Both the position numbers and the translations under genes were made by a program. Source: Pseudomonadota bacterium (lineage in GTDB: Bacteria; Bdellovibrionota; UBA1018). From it: a DNA stretch of 64,000 bases. Each line of letters begins with the position of its first letter. Position 1 is the first letter of the stretch. Below, one piece after another: positions 24,240-34,261 of the stretch. Below the pieces are notes generated by a model. The model was not told the origin of the DNA and searched no databases. It worked only from the letters and a program-made list of their open reading frames with translations. The DNA lies in NCBI GenBank assembly GCA_027485695.1, contig JAIXQO010000002.1, positions 728,006 through 792,005 on the forward strand, written 5' to 3'.

Positions 24240-26096
24240 TATCAGTTCAACCTTAGCGAGTTCTTGTCCCAGCGTCACTTGATCGCCTGGTTTTACGTTC
24301 CAAGAAAGTACCTTGACCGGCGATAAAACTGCGTGAGGTACGAGCTGCCCGAGGCTGCGAATCATGACGAGACGTGACTGAGGCGCAATCTGCGCACCTG
24401 CCTTCTCAAAAATGGCGTGGACCTGACCACTCGCAAGCGCTGTGATTGAACGCTCCAGTGTAGTGCCGTTCCCAGCTTCTCCTAACCCGACTCGCCGAAC
24501 GGAAACCGTCCACACACCCACTCGGACGTTCCAGCGTCTTGCGGTCAGTGGATAAAAAGAAAACCGCGTTGGGGGTAAATCGGCGAATCTCACGAGTCCA
24601 GACGCACCCTCAAAATCACCGACTCGAAACTTCGAATGTTCGCTTAACTCGAGCGGAATTCCACCCTCTTCGACCCATTGGCCGCTCACCACCCAACGGG
24701 CTCCGGGGTCGCCAAATAAACGCGCGGCCAGATCCACCACCTGGCGAAGGAAACTCGACGAGGGCCAAGACTCGGGAATAAATTCCTCGTCAGTAAAACC
24801 CGCATGAAAAAGATTTTCGCGAACGAACGGATGATGAAGGTGCTCAAGCGCAAACTTCTGATTGCTCAATAGCGATCCACTCATCCAGAAACCTTCGAGA
24901 CGCTTGGTGGCAAGCTCCAATGCGCGTTTTCGTCCTCGCGCGAAACAGAAAAACTCGCCAATCACTCCAGAGGAATCCGGCATCACGTCCATACCGCTCT
25001 GATAAGGCGTCAGGAGAAATGCTTCGGTCTCTGCATCTTTCCAAACTCGTTCGGGACTCATTTCATGGATGCGGCCCGGAGCCGGTAACAAACGCACCGG
25101 ATCTTCTGCATGCAGGCGAATGGAAATTCCCGCCTCGAACGGAAACGGTTCGCTGCGCTTAGGAGTACTCAATAGGCCCATCGAAGCGAGCTGCCACTCA
25201 AGAGCGGAAACTCCCGCCACTTTTTCCCAGAGTGGAAACGCAGCGTTCAATCTCGCCGAACCATCAATCAAATAGAGTCGGTCGGCCTCGGAGAGGAATT
25301 CGAGCGTTCCGATTCCTTCGAATCGAACATGGTTCGCCCACCGCCGCACATACTCCTCTACTCGTCGATGACTGGTGCCATCGAGATCCTGGGCCGGGCA
25401 AAACTGAATGAATCGTTTCCACCGATTTTGGAGCGAGCCATCGACGATCGGGAAAATCGTGATCTCACCTTCGCGATCTCTCGCAAACGGCACGATCCAG
25501 TGACGCGCACTCGTGAGCGTCCGCTCGATGATCGCCGTGGAGTCGCCATAGCGCTCGTCTAGTTGATCGAACCAAAGCGGGAGTTGAGCATGAAGATCTG
25601 CTTCGGAGCGCAGGTGGAGCGTACCGAAGCCGGCGCCCCCCAGAACGGATTTCAAAAGGAGAGGAAATCGTAAGCTATGTTCCGAGATGACTTCGCTGGC
25701 TTCTTTGACGGTGGATACCGGGTCCAGAGTCGCCGCCAGCGTCGGAATATCCAAAGACTGCGCCTGCGTGAGAAAACTGATCTTGTTCTGGTAAAGGCTC
25801 AGAAACTTGGCTGACGGAGAAACAGGCACCATTCCTAAACTAGCGACCAATGACGGAAACGACGGCCGTTCCGACCAAAAAGAGATGCCAGGATGAACGA
25901 AAACTTCGGCTCCAGATTCCCCCATCGCTCGAAGCGCCGAGACCAATTCACCCTCATCTCGAGGAGTTGGCATCACAAACGTACCTCGACCCAAGCGCTC
26001 GAATCCTTCTCGAATTCGCTCGGCAAGCTCAGCAGGCCCGAATACAACGGCGAGCCGCGGGGTGTGAGTGGACATTTGAGCGAGCTTCAATCGCAT
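24201..26096 (-). CDS. Degenerate biotin carboxylase / BCCP fusion homologue, probably not a carboxylase
   Basis: The 631-residue protein has the layout of an acyl-CoA carboxylase alpha subunit: ATP-grasp domain with the glycine loop SVLGGAGFG (150-158), the IRLHAEDP segment (326-333), and a C-terminal biotinyl-like domain (LSWNVKPGDQVTLGQELAKVEL). The key residues are lost. The catalytic RRHQK stretch reads NRWKR, the ExNPRxQVEH signature reads DGSARLNAAF at 278-287, and the biotinylation motif AMKM reads RSLG. It may bind ATP or act as a scaffold. The last 12 residues come from an inverted repeat. Confidence 0.7.
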   Translation of the reverse strand: MRLKLAQMSTHTPRLAVVFGPAELAERIREGFERLGRGTFVMPTPRDEGELVSALRAMGESGAEVFVHPGISFWSERPSFPSLVASLGMVPVSPSAKFLSLYQNKISFLTQAQSLDIPTLAATLDPVSTVKEASEVISEHSLRFPLLLKSVLGGAGFGTLHLRSEADLHAQLPLWFDQLDERYGDSTAIIERTLTSARHWIVPFARDREGEITIFPIVDGSLQNRWKRFIQFCPAQDLDGTSHRRVEEYVRRWANHVRFEGIGTLEFLSEADRLYLIDGSARLNAAFPLWEKVAGVSALEWQLASMGLLSTPKRSEPFPFEAGISIRLHAEDPVRLLPAPGRIHEMSPERVWKDAETEAFLLTPYQSGMDVMPDSSGVIGEFFCFARGRKRALELATKRLEGFWMSGSLLSNQKFALEHLHHPFVRENLFHAGFTDEEFIPESWPSSSFLRQVVDLAARLFGDPGARWVVSGQWVEEGGIPLELSEHSKFRVGDFEGASGLVRFADLPPTRFSFYPLTARRWNVRVGVWTVSVRRVGLGEAGNGTTLERSITALASGQVHAIFEKAGAQIAPQSRLVMIRSLGQLVPHAVLSPVKVLSWNVKPGDQVTLGQELAKVELIKTGHSGNGAIRQ

Positions 26097-26222
26097 CGCA
26101 AGAATTTAACCGATCTCCGTGGCATCGGCGAGAAGTGTTTCCGAGGTCTTCGGTGTGGAATGAACGATATTCCCCCCCGCATCAGTGGTCTTTTCGCGAG
26201 AACCTGCTAGATTGCGCGTCAG

Positions 26223-27476
26223 ATGAAGATTTCCGACGCACTTTCCAAACGATTCGACTCCACCTTAATGAAAAGTATCCTCGAGATACTCGCGGATCAG
26301 AAATACATCGAATCCGTGACTGACGTGGAGTCCCCTCGATTTCTCAATCGATCAGTCGTCCCTCACATGAGCGCACTGTCGCAAATGTTCAATCGTCTGG
26401 ATTCGAAAGACAAAACAGCGCCTCAAGAACCCGTGGCATCTGGCTTGAAAAACTACTGGCGAGCCGCTCGCAATCCCAAAAACTTCATCCTCGGCTACGT
26501 GCTGGGCTACATGCCGGGGAATGCGATGCGAGTCGCGTCGGTATGGTCAGAATTATTGAGACTCGGTTATACGGGAATTGGCCAAGACGGCCCGATTCGC
26601 GCAATCGAACTGGGAGCCGGCCCGGGATCCGGCGCGATCGGAATTGCACTCGGCGAGTCGTTCTCAAGTGGACCGAAGAAATCGTTCGATTGGACACTGT
26701 ACGAACAAGACCGCGGCATTGGTGAACTCGGAAGCCGTTTCGTCGAACGCGTTCACTCTGACCTGGGCTTAGACGCCCAGGTTCAAGCGGTCCACCGCAA
26801 ACTCTCGATCAACGATTTTCTTCAGCCCAAGAACTCGAAACCCGCCGAATTGTTCCTCACCTCTTACTTCATGAACGAACTCGCGGAATCCAGCGAAGAG
26901 ATCGCAGAAGCGTTCCTCAAACGTTGGGACAAAGAGCTCGCGACCGAAGCCTTGGTCATCCTGGTCGAACCAGCGCTCAAGGTAGAATCCCGGAAATTGC
27001 TCGCATTTCGCAAAGCGATCTTGGATCGCCTCGCGCATCGCAAGGGTAGCCGCTATCAAATCTTACTCCCTTGCCTGGGACACCAAGCTTGCGAAGCGCT
27101 TGAGAACCCGAAGGACTGGTGCCATGAAGAAGTCACTTGGTGGCGTCCGGAACTCACGCGTACCCTTGACCGTCTCGCGGGCCTTGACCGCAAATCGCTG
27201 CCTTATAGCTACCTGGTGATCGCCAAAACGAATCGATCGATCGAAGAGATCCTTCCAAACGCGTTCCCGTCGCGCAATCGCGTGCATCGACTTGTCAGCC
27301 CCGTTCATTTCGAGGGCAAAGACTCCGAGTTTTTTGTCTGCGGCGAAGACGGTAAACGACGTGTCCGTTTCCGTACGGACGCGGACCTCGGACGCGGCAG
27401 CCTGCTCGTCGGCGCAGAAATCCGTGGCGAAAAAGAAGCCGGCCGCGTTGATCGCGTCAAGCAGGTCGTTGAATAA
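26223..27476 (+). CDS. Rsm22-like small-subunit ribosomal methyltransferase family protein
   Basis: The 417-residue protein has a SAM-binding strand IRAIELGAGPGSGAIGIAL and a second acidic strand before DWTLYEQDRGIG. The Rsm22-type C-terminal signature follows: LPCLGHQACEALENPKDWCHEEVTWWRP, with three cysteines suited to a cluster or zinc, and then LPYSYLVIAK. Rsm22 proteins act on the mitochondrial or bacterial small ribosomal subunit; some members carry an iron-sulfur cluster. It diverges from the biotin-carboxylase-like gene with 126 bases between them. Confidence 0.8.
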   Translation: MKISDALSKRFDSTLMKSILEILADQKYIESVTDVESPRFLNRSVVPHMSALSQMFNRLDSKDKTAPQEPVASGLKNYWRAARNPKNFILGYVLGYMPGNAMRVASVWSELLRLGYTGIGQDGPIRAIELGAGPGSGAIGIALGESFSSGPKKSFDWTLYEQDRGIGELGSRFVERVHSDLGLDAQVQAVHRKLSINDFLQPKNSKPAELFLTSYFMNELAESSEEIAEAFLKRWDKELATEALVILVEPALKVESRKLLAFRKAILDRLAHRKGSRYQILLPCLGHQACEALENPKDWCHEEVTWWRPELTRTLDRLAGLDRKSLPYSYLVIAKTNRSIEEILPNAFPSRNRVHRLVSPVHFEGKDSEFFVCGEDGKRRVRFRTDADLGRGSLLVGAEIRGEKEAGRVDRVKQVVE

Positions 27477-27618
27477 CCATAGCGCGGCCCAACGTTTTGA
27501 GACGCAGCCTGTTCAGAATAGACCTCAATGAAGCGGAAACTTGAGCCCTGGTGCTGAACGCGGTTCGAGGCCTCTACGAGCCTACTCGATCGCTAAAACG
27601 GTTGAAGACTCCGACCTT

Positions 27619-29733
27619 TTAATTGCAGTAGGCGTTCAGGCTCCACCCATCGTTCAAATCCGGGCTACCAGGACATTCCGGAGCATCTCCATTCAATGTC
27701 ATCACTTCGATGAAAACATCACCGTCGCCCGTAATGGCCGGAGATGTCCAAAATGTATTTGCGTTACTCAGGTAGCTTCCCCACTCTCCAGGGTGCTGAC
27801 AATATCCACCCGCAGTGCTGTTTCCATAATACGAGTATCCCACCCAAGGAGAACTCGCATTCAAATCCCCGGAAACCCGAACCTGGTTTGGCACTTCATA
27901 AGGATCCAACCGAACGTTTATGGTTCTACCTTTTGCGCAAGTGGCAATTTTTATTTTTCCGTATCCATGCAATCCGAGAGCAGAAGAGCTCCCAGTCGTA
28001 TTCACTGGAAAACACTGAAAGTTACACGACGTTACTGTAGTCTCGCACTTACAGCCCGGCGAGCCCGGATTCTTGAGCGTCTGACCCGCAGGGCAAGACG
28101 TAATCTCGCATCCTTTTTTCTGACAAAAACATCCTGCTTGTCCCGGATTGATCAAATCCTCTCCCGCAGGGCAAGAGTTCAAAGAACAGAGTGGAGCGCA
28201 GTAGCAGCTCTGCTGTCCTGGGTTTTTCAGTTCCTGCCCACCGGGACATCCCGTGAGAGCACAGCCCACTTTGCAGGTGCAGTCGGAATTTACGCCGTTC
28301 GGACATTGAGCGTTCGTCAAATTACACGCGCATGAACAAGACGCATCACCTGGATTCTGAAGCGTGTAGTTCGAATTCGGGCAGCTGGAGATTCCACATC
28401 CAGCACCCGGCAAGCAGGTACAACTATTCGTATCCACACCATTCGCGCACTGAGCATTGGTGAATCCGCAGCGACACGCGCAATTCGATTGCGTTGGATT
28501 ATCGAGGACGAAGTTCGGAGGACAACTCGTCAGGCTACAACCACCTCCGCCTTCGCATGCGCAGGAGGCTGAATTAAACGTCTGACCCGAGGCGCAGTTC
28601 GCTTGCGACAGAGTACAACCCGGATCATCGCAGTGACAGGTCGCAGAGTTGAACGTCTGCCCGGCCGTACATTTAGCGGCCTCAATTGCTTGATTACAGT
28701 AGAATCCTTCGCATGAGCAGCTACCCGAATTAAAATTCTTGGAACGATCGTGGCAATACTGCTCGTTGATCGTACAATTGAGTTTACAGTCGCCGCTGTC
28801 CCAAACGAAATAGTTGTAGTTGTTCTGGATCAGTTCTTCTTTGCATCGGCAGTTACATTTCTTCTTCGGGCCAAACGGTCCAGTACCATCTGGATCTTGA
28901 TAGCCACGCATCCGTGGATGCGAGCAGAACTCACACTGCACGGGAACTTCGCGGGCGGCGGGTGCGGCGGGAGGGATCGGAATCGCACAGCGACCATCCG
29001 TTTTGGTTCCCGAACAGAAACACCAGTCGCTCTGGGGACGATACAAATAACCGGAACAGTAGTTACCCTTGTCCGAACATTTGGAGGCCGGGCAGTTCAG
29101 CGCCGGAGGCGTGCAAGTTTTCTTGGTATTGTCCCAAGTCAAACCCAAGTCATCACAGATGTACTCAGGCTTCTTGGTACAAGCTCGAGTCGTCGAACTC
29201 CACTCGTACCGCTGACTTTTGAGTCCTTTGCAGACTTCTTCCATTCGGTCGAGGACAGTCGTCGCAGAGAGGATCCACGGGATCGACTGTGGGAGTTTGA
29301 TATAACCGAATTTGGAGCTCGATTTACCTTCGGCATGTCCAGCGCCTTGCACTGAATAAACGACTTGAGCGCGGATGTAACTTCCGGTCTCGCACTTGCC
29401 CTCTTTGTCGTTCGGACAATGACTGGTCTTGCGGACGTCAACGTAGATCGGCCAGCGATCGTCCGGGCACTGTGCAGGAGCATTGAGCGAAAGCGCGTCT
29501 GCACGGCGGGTGAAATTAAAATCATAACAACCGTTGAGATTCGTTCCGAGAGCGGGATCGTTGAGGTTCGGAAACGAACCGGCGTAGCCCTCAACCTTGC
29601 AGGGCTTTTCTTTGGTCGCCATCAAACACGCGCGCAAGTCTTCTTCTTCGGCACCCAACGCGTAGCCGTGGAAGCCGAGGCCGATCACTAAGAAACTCAA
29701 GAGACTTGAAAAAACCCTATAGATCACAGCCAA
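27619..29733 (-). CDS. Secreted cysteine-rich repeat protein
   Basis: The 704-residue product has a signal peptide ending GYALGAEEE. The N-terminal half is a mixed domain with paired cysteines. From about residue 315 to 570 it is built of tandem 20-35-residue modules of the form C-x-L-x-x-C-P-x-G-x-x-L-x-N-P-G-x-x-x-C-x-C, for example CEITSCPAGQTLKNPG. A non-repetitive C-terminal domain follows, ending SLNAYCN. The even Cys spacing implies disulfides in the periplasm or on the surface. It starts with TTG (or GTG 29727). Role unknown; adhesion or envelope stalk is a guess. Confidence 0.8.
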   Translation of the reverse strand: MAVIYRVFSSLLSFLVIGLGFHGYALGAEEEDLRACLMATKEKPCKVEGYAGSFPNLNDPALGTNLNGCYDFNFTRRADALSLNAPAQCPDDRWPIYVDVRKTSHCPNDKEGKCETGSYIRAQVVYSVQGAGHAEGKSSSKFGYIKLPQSIPWILSATTVLDRMEEVCKGLKSQRYEWSSTTRACTKKPEYICDDLGLTWDNTKKTCTPPALNCPASKCSDKGNYCSGYLYRPQSDWCFCSGTKTDGRCAIPIPPAAPAAREVPVQCEFCSHPRMRGYQDPDGTGPFGPKKKCNCRCKEELIQNNYNYFVWDSGDCKLNCTINEQYCHDRSKNFNSGSCSCEGFYCNQAIEAAKCTAGQTFNSATCHCDDPGCTLSQANCASGQTFNSASCACEGGGGCSLTSCPPNFVLDNPTQSNCACRCGFTNAQCANGVDTNSCTCLPGAGCGISSCPNSNYTLQNPGDASCSCACNLTNAQCPNGVNSDCTCKVGCALTGCPGGQELKNPGQQSCYCAPLCSLNSCPAGEDLINPGQAGCFCQKKGCEITSCPAGQTLKNPGSPGCKCETTVTSCNFQCFPVNTTGSSSALGLHGYGKIKIATCAKGRTINVRLDPYEVPNQVRVSGDLNASSPWVGYSYYGNSTAGGYCQHPGEWGSYLSNANTFWTSPAITGDGDVFIEVMTLNGDAPECPGSPDLNDGWSLNAYCN

Positions 29734-29789
29734 CGTATCCGCATTTCCAGAGCCGACGATCGAGGCCGCCTCCGTTTGCTTGTTACAGA

Positions 29790-30206
29790 CTAAAGAGCCT
29801 TCGATCTCGGCTTACCCGTGCGAAGCATAGCTTCCCACGGCTCTTCCGGGCATATTCCAAGAGATTTCAACACAGATGCTACCCGAACGGTCATGAGGTC
29901 AAATTCTTCACCAGAAGAAACTCGATTGGCGTGCTCCAAAAACCAGCGCGTCGTCGTCATCAGATCCCAAAGAGCATCTCTGCCTTTGCGCTGAAGAGAG
30001 CGACTTTCCACACGTTTTAGTTGATTCACGATTTCCATGGCTAGCCGTGAGAACACCATTGCCTCGGTCTGCTGAATGTCTTCGCTCGAGGTTCTCACCT
30101 GGAGAAGGACATCGTAAATACCACTGAAGTCCAACTCGGGCGCGTTAAGCAGCTCCTCGGTCTTAGAAATCCAGTGAGATAGCTCGCTGAGATCTTCCTG
30201 ATTCAT
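29790..30206 (-). CDS. Small helical cytoplasmic protein of unknown function
   Basis: The 138-residue product has no signal peptide and is predicted all-helical: MNQEDLSELSHWISKTEELL, then SRLAMEIVNQLKRVESRSLQ, then RDALWDLMTTTRWFLEHANRV. The start ATG faces the uvrD start across 71 bases. It precedes the cysteine-rich secreted gene by 56 bases on the same strand, so the two may be co-transcribed. I recognise no family. Confidence 0.65.
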   Translation of the reverse strand: MNQEDLSELSHWISKTEELLNAPELDFSGIYDVLLQVRTSSEDIQQTEAMVFSRLAMEIVNQLKRVESRSLQRKGRDALWDLMTTTRWFLEHANRVSSGEEFDLMTVRVASVLKSLGICPEEPWEAMLRTGKPRSKAL

Positions 30207-30277
30207 TCCTATGATTTTACTCTCAAAGTTCCGGCTTGTGGATAGAAGTTTTGTTCGTTATTTTCGCGACCTAGGTC

Positions 30278-32404
30278 ATGAACGACATCCTTTCCCGCTT
30301 AAACCCACCGCAACAACGCGCAGTCCGCCATAAAAATGGCCCTCTTCTGATCCTCGCAGGCGCAGGAAGCGGAAAAACCACGACTATGGCGTCAAGAATC
30401 AGTTACTTGATTGCCCAACATCATATCGCGGGAAGCAACATCCTCGGGCTCTCATTTACACGCAAAGCGGCAGAAGAACTCAAAGAACGGGTCGCCAAAC
30501 AAGTTCGGAAAGTCAGCGGCGCCAAAGCTCTCAAAGGTCTGACGGTCACGACGTTCCACTCGCTCGCCGTTCGTATGCTCCGTCAATTCGCGCCCGCGAT
30601 CGGATACTCCACCGAATTCACGATCCTCGATGAGTCGGATCAACGAGAAATCATCACGTCGATTCTGAAGCACATCAAAATCGACGACCGGCGATTCGAC
30701 ATCGACGTCATTCGTGCAGAAATCAGCTTGGCTAAAAACCGCTTCTTGAATCCCGATCAAGCCCGGGATTATTTCCTCGAGAAAAAGAAAATCCCCGAGG
30801 ACTATGCCATCGCGACCGCTTCGGTATACGAGCACTATCAAGCGCGACTGAAAACACTGAACGCATTCGATTTCGATGACCTCCTTTATCGAGCGGTTGA
30901 GTTACTAGAAACCTCCGAAGAAGCGTCCAATCATTTCAATGCGCGTTTCCGTTACATCTTGGTCGACGAATACCAAGACACGAATCCTGCGCAGTTCAGG
31001 CTATTAGAAAATCTGACCAAGAGTTCCCACAACATCTGCGTCGTGGGCGACGACGATCAATCGATCTACGCTTGGCGAGGAGCCGAAGCGAGTCACATCC
31101 TCGAATTCCAGAATCATTTCCCGGGCGCCGAGATCATCACGCTCGATCAGAACTACCGCTCGACGAAAGCGATCCTCGACGCCGCCAACGAAGTCATCGC
31201 CAAAAATACCAAACGATACCCGAAAAAACTCTGGTCCGATCAAGGCGAAGGCGAGCCGATCAAAGAAGTCATCGTCGAAGAAGATCGCGCCGAAGCCGAG
31301 ATGGTGGCCGAAGAAATCCTCCATCTCAAAAGCGATACGAATCTCAATTTTCGTTTCTGGGACTTCGCGATACTGTTTCGCTCCAATGCGCAGTCACGTC
31401 TGTTCGAAGAAGCGCTTCGCATGCGCAAGATGCCGTACAAGATCGTCGGCGGCATGTCGTTCCTCGAGCGAAAAGAAATCCGTGATTCGCTCGCCTATTT
31501 GAAATTACTTCACAATCCGCATGACGATGCCTCGTTTCGCCGCGTGGTTAACTACCCGGCTCGGGGCTTGGGCAAAACCTCGCTCGACTACCTGAATACC
31601 GAGGCACTCAACAGCGGCGAGTCTCTCATGCAGGTCTCGAAACGCGTTCAATCGATCGCAGCCATCCAACCCAAAGCACGCGAAACCCTCGAGCGATTCG
31701 CAAATTGGTTCGAGTCCGAACGTGAAAAATTCTCGCAGATACCATTCGATCTGGCTGTCTATTGCGATTACATCAAAAAATTCTACGCCGAGATCGGACT
31801 GAAGCAAGCGATCTTGGATGACAACGAGAATCCCGTTCAAGCCGAGAAGAAATGGGAGAACGTCGAGGAACTGGTCAACGCGTTCGGACAGCTCGAACTA
31901 GAAGAAGAGACCGAGAAAACCTCGCTCTCCGCCCTCACCGAATTCTTGAGCTTGATGATGCTCGACCCGGACCAAAAAGACGACGACAAGGATCAGATCA
32001 AAGACGAGATCACCCTCCTCTCTCTCCATGGATCCAAAGGTCTCGAATATCCCGTCGTATTCATGGTCGGAATGGAAGAAGGACTGCTCCCCCACCGCCG
32101 TACAATCGAAGAAGGCGCAGAATTCGACGAGGAACGCCGTTTGGCTTACGTCGGAATTACGCGAGCGAAACGTAAACTCTACCTCACTCGTTGTGCGAAT
32201 CGCATGCGCTACGGAAAAAAAGTGCCGAGATTGCCCTCTCGTTTTACCGAAGATATCCCCCTTACCCTCAAGATCATCCAAAACGAATCCGAGGAACTGC
32301 TCCCACTTGCTGATGAAAAAGCGCGCGAAGAGCATGAGACCAAGGTCAAAGATTTTCTCTCCCAAATCCGGGCTCAGATCAGCAAGCCGGCCAGTAAACT
32401 CTAA
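30278..32404 (+). CDS. ATP-dependent DNA helicase, UvrD/PcrA/Rep family
   Basis: The 708-residue superfamily 1A helicase contains motif I ILAGAGSGKTTTMASR at residues 26-40, the DExx box YILVDEYQDTNPAQ near 230, VGDDDQSIYAWRGA (motif III), LDQNYRST (motif IV), LSLHGSKGLEYPVVF (motif V) and YVGITRAKRKLYL (motif VI). It unwinds DNA in repair and replication restart. The C-terminus after motif VI is short and has no RNAP-binding tail that I can identify, so uvrD versus pcrA versus rep is left open. Confidence 0.93.
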   Translation: MNDILSRLNPPQQRAVRHKNGPLLILAGAGSGKTTTMASRISYLIAQHHIAGSNILGLSFTRKAAEELKERVAKQVRKVSGAKALKGLTVTTFHSLAVRMLRQFAPAIGYSTEFTILDESDQREIITSILKHIKIDDRRFDIDVIRAEISLAKNRFLNPDQARDYFLEKKKIPEDYAIATASVYEHYQARLKTLNAFDFDDLLYRAVELLETSEEASNHFNARFRYILVDEYQDTNPAQFRLLENLTKSSHNICVVGDDDQSIYAWRGAEASHILEFQNHFPGAEIITLDQNYRSTKAILDAANEVIAKNTKRYPKKLWSDQGEGEPIKEVIVEEDRAEAEMVAEEILHLKSDTNLNFRFWDFAILFRSNAQSRLFEEALRMRKMPYKIVGGMSFLERKEIRDSLAYLKLLHNPHDDASFRRVVNYPARGLGKTSLDYLNTEALNSGESLMQVSKRVQSIAAIQPKARETLERFANWFESEREKFSQIPFDLAVYCDYIKKFYAEIGLKQAILDDNENPVQAEKKWENVEELVNAFGQLELEEETEKTSLSALTEFLSLMMLDPDQKDDDKDQIKDEITLLSLHGSKGLEYPVVFMVGMEEGLLPHRRTIEEGAEFDEERRLAYVGITRAKRKLYLTRCANRMRYGKKVPRLPSRFTEDIPLTLKIIQNESEELLPLADEKAREEHETKVKDFLSQIRAQISKPASKL

Positions 32405-32416
32405 CGGAGAGAATGC

Positions 32417-33160
32417 TTGGGGAAACCATTCAAGAAACGAGCGCCACTCGAACGCATCCTCTCCAAGCGCGGGATAGCCTCGCGAGAAATCGCTAAATCT
32501 TGGATCTTAGCCGGACGCATCCGCCTCGGATCCGTGGTTCTAACAGATCCTCTCAAGGAGTTTCCGATCGATCTCAAAGGTCTACTCTTGGATGACAAAC
32601 CACTGGAATCCGCCCAGTTCCGGTTCATTGTCTATCACAAGAGAAAAGGCGAACTCGTCACCCGGTCCGACGAAAAAGGCCGCGAAACCGTTTTCGACTC
32701 CTTGCCCGAGGAGTTTCGTACGCTCCACGGCGTCGGGCGCCTCGATCAAAACACCACGGGGCTGCTTTTTCTGACGAACTCGACTGCATGGTCTTCCTGG
32801 TTAACTGCCCCTAAAAACGCGATTCCTCGTACTTACCTCGCGACCGTAGAAGGCGAATGGACGGACGAAAAAACCGATCTCGCTCGCGCCGGAATCACCG
32901 ACGACGGAGAACTTCTCCGCGCGACCGGACTCGTCCCGGTTAAAACCAGCGGTCGCGAGAGTTTGCTCAAGGTGGAACTCCAGACCGGAAAAAATCGAGA
33001 GGTGCGCCGATTACTCGAACATCTCGGGCATCCAGTACGCAAGCTCAAGCGAATCGCGTATGGATCATTTGAGCTGGGAGAACTACCGCTCGGTCACTGG
33101 CGGGAAGTATCCCTTCAAGAACTTCGGGAGTTTTTCCCGCAGTCCGTGCACGTCACGTAG
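32417..33160 (+). CDS. rRNA pseudouridine synthase, RsuA/RluB/E/F family
   Basis: The 247-residue protein has an N-terminal S4 RNA-binding segment (LERILSKRGIASREIAKSWI) and a catalytic domain with GVGRLDQNTTGLLFLTN, catalytic Asp 110, followed by RTYLATVEG and the RLLEHLGHPVRKLKRIAYGSFEL motif. It converts uridine to pseudouridine in 23S or 16S rRNA; the site is not readable here. Start is TTG 32417 behind GGAGAG, 12 bases after the helicase stop. The reading continues to 14 bases before a convergent gene. Confidence 0.88.
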   Translation: MGKPFKKRAPLERILSKRGIASREIAKSWILAGRIRLGSVVLTDPLKEFPIDLKGLLLDDKPLESAQFRFIVYHKRKGELVTRSDEKGRETVFDSLPEEFRTLHGVGRLDQNTTGLLFLTNSTAWSSWLTAPKNAIPRTYLATVEGEWTDEKTDLARAGITDDGELLRATGLVPVKTSGRESLLKVELQTGKNREVRRLLEHLGHPVRKLKRIAYGSFELGELPLGHWREVSLQELREFFPQSVHVT

Positions 33161-33173
33161 ATGCAAGTCATGA

Positions 33174-33614
33174 TCAGTGGTAGCGAACCGTGCAATCCAT
33201 CAGGTAGTCTTGTCCAGCCTTTGCTTTCAGACGCGATAGCCCACGCTCGGAACTCGACAAATCTAACTCCAGGCCACGAACGTTTCTCAAATCAGACATA
33301 GGCTCAAGCTTGCCGAGCCAGGTATCGTTACCGTCTACCGACGTTCCGGAAAACTCGACGTCTTTTAGGACCTCCATTTTCAAGTAGCCATAGCCGACAT
33401 ATGTTCGAAGCTCGCTGAATTGAACCGAGACCACGGGGTCGGCAGTCTCTGTATTCGTTACTCTGATCGTCCCGATCGCGTCTGCGATCCATGAAAAATA
33501 ATGCCCGGCGCTGCTATCCCAACTCTTCACACAGAGCAAGTCACCGGACCAGCCTTCGGCATGTGCAGAGGATCCAAGAAAAACAGTAATAACAGCAAGC
33601 AGCAAATGTTTCAT
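33174..33614 (-). CDS. Small secreted protein of unknown function
   Basis: The 146-residue product has a clean signal peptide (HLLLAVITVFLGSSAHAEG). The mature part holds two cysteines (LLCVKSW and the near-C-terminal LMDCTVRY) that could pair, and mainly beta-prone segments such as TIRVTNTETADPVVSV and YGYLKMEVL. No domain recognised. It is convergent with the pseudouridine synthase and divergent from the secreted protein at 33800. Confidence 0.7.
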   Translation of the reverse strand: MKHLLLAVITVFLGSSAHAEGWSGDLLCVKSWDSSAGHYFSWIADAIGTIRVTNTETADPVVSVQFSELRTYVGYGYLKMEVLKDVEFSGTSVDGNDTWLGKLEPMSDLRNVRGLELDLSSSERGLSRLKAKAGQDYLMDCTVRYH

Positions 33615-33799
33615 GAGACTGGCCTTTCTAAATAATATCTATAAAACATAACCTAACACCACTGGCGAATTGCGCGAGAGTTCAGTTCGCAAATCGTATA
33701 AGTCTGCAGAGTAGAACCTCTCTAAATGAAACATTGAATCGCGGTTTTTCAGGAAAATTCCAAACCCAGGAATGATCAGCTTCCGCTAGGTTATTGCGA

Positions 33800-34261
33800 A
33801 TGAAATTCATCGCCTTCGTCGCTGGGATCTTCTGTGCTCATTTTGCGTTTGGCGCCCAATCGCCTCGATGCATCTCTTACTACCGAGAAATCGAGCTCCA
33901 TTCGGTGAAAGAAAATCCTGGCCGATTTTATGTGATTCATAAGGCTTCAGACGGTTGGGGAAAGCCGACCGAAAAAACATACTTCGTGAAATCCATTTCA
34001 AAAACGGCTTGGTTCGCGAAAAATCGATACCGAACGAAAGAATGGGATCCTGCTCGTGATTCGCGAGTATCCAATAGTCTGATCGTCGATCTAGCAACCA
34101 ATGACGATCACAAAACGTATCAGATTCTCGTGCGCCCACTCCAATCCAGGGCACTCCATGGCAAGGATGAAGCATGGATGAGCGGTCATGATATTGTAGA
34201 CGCCGTATTTTTTCAGTGCGACGCCGATTTCTTTTCCGAGCTCAATCGATATGCGCTCTAA
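33800..34261 (+). CDS. Small secreted protein of unknown function
   Basis: The product (153 residues from ATG 33800; TTG 33794 possible) has a signal peptide KFIAFVAGIFCAHFAFGAQS. The mature region carries two cysteines (RCISYYREIEL, FFQCDADFF) and a basic middle (KNRYRTKEWDPARDSR). No family recognised. It ends one base before the convergent small membrane gene of the feo operon. Confidence 0.65.
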   Translation: MKFIAFVAGIFCAHFAFGAQSPRCISYYREIELHSVKENPGRFYVIHKASDGWGKPTEKTYFVKSISKTAWFAKNRYRTKEWDPARDSRVSNSLIVDLATNDDHKTYQILVRPLQSRALHGKDEAWMSGHDIVDAVFFQCDADFFSELNRYAL

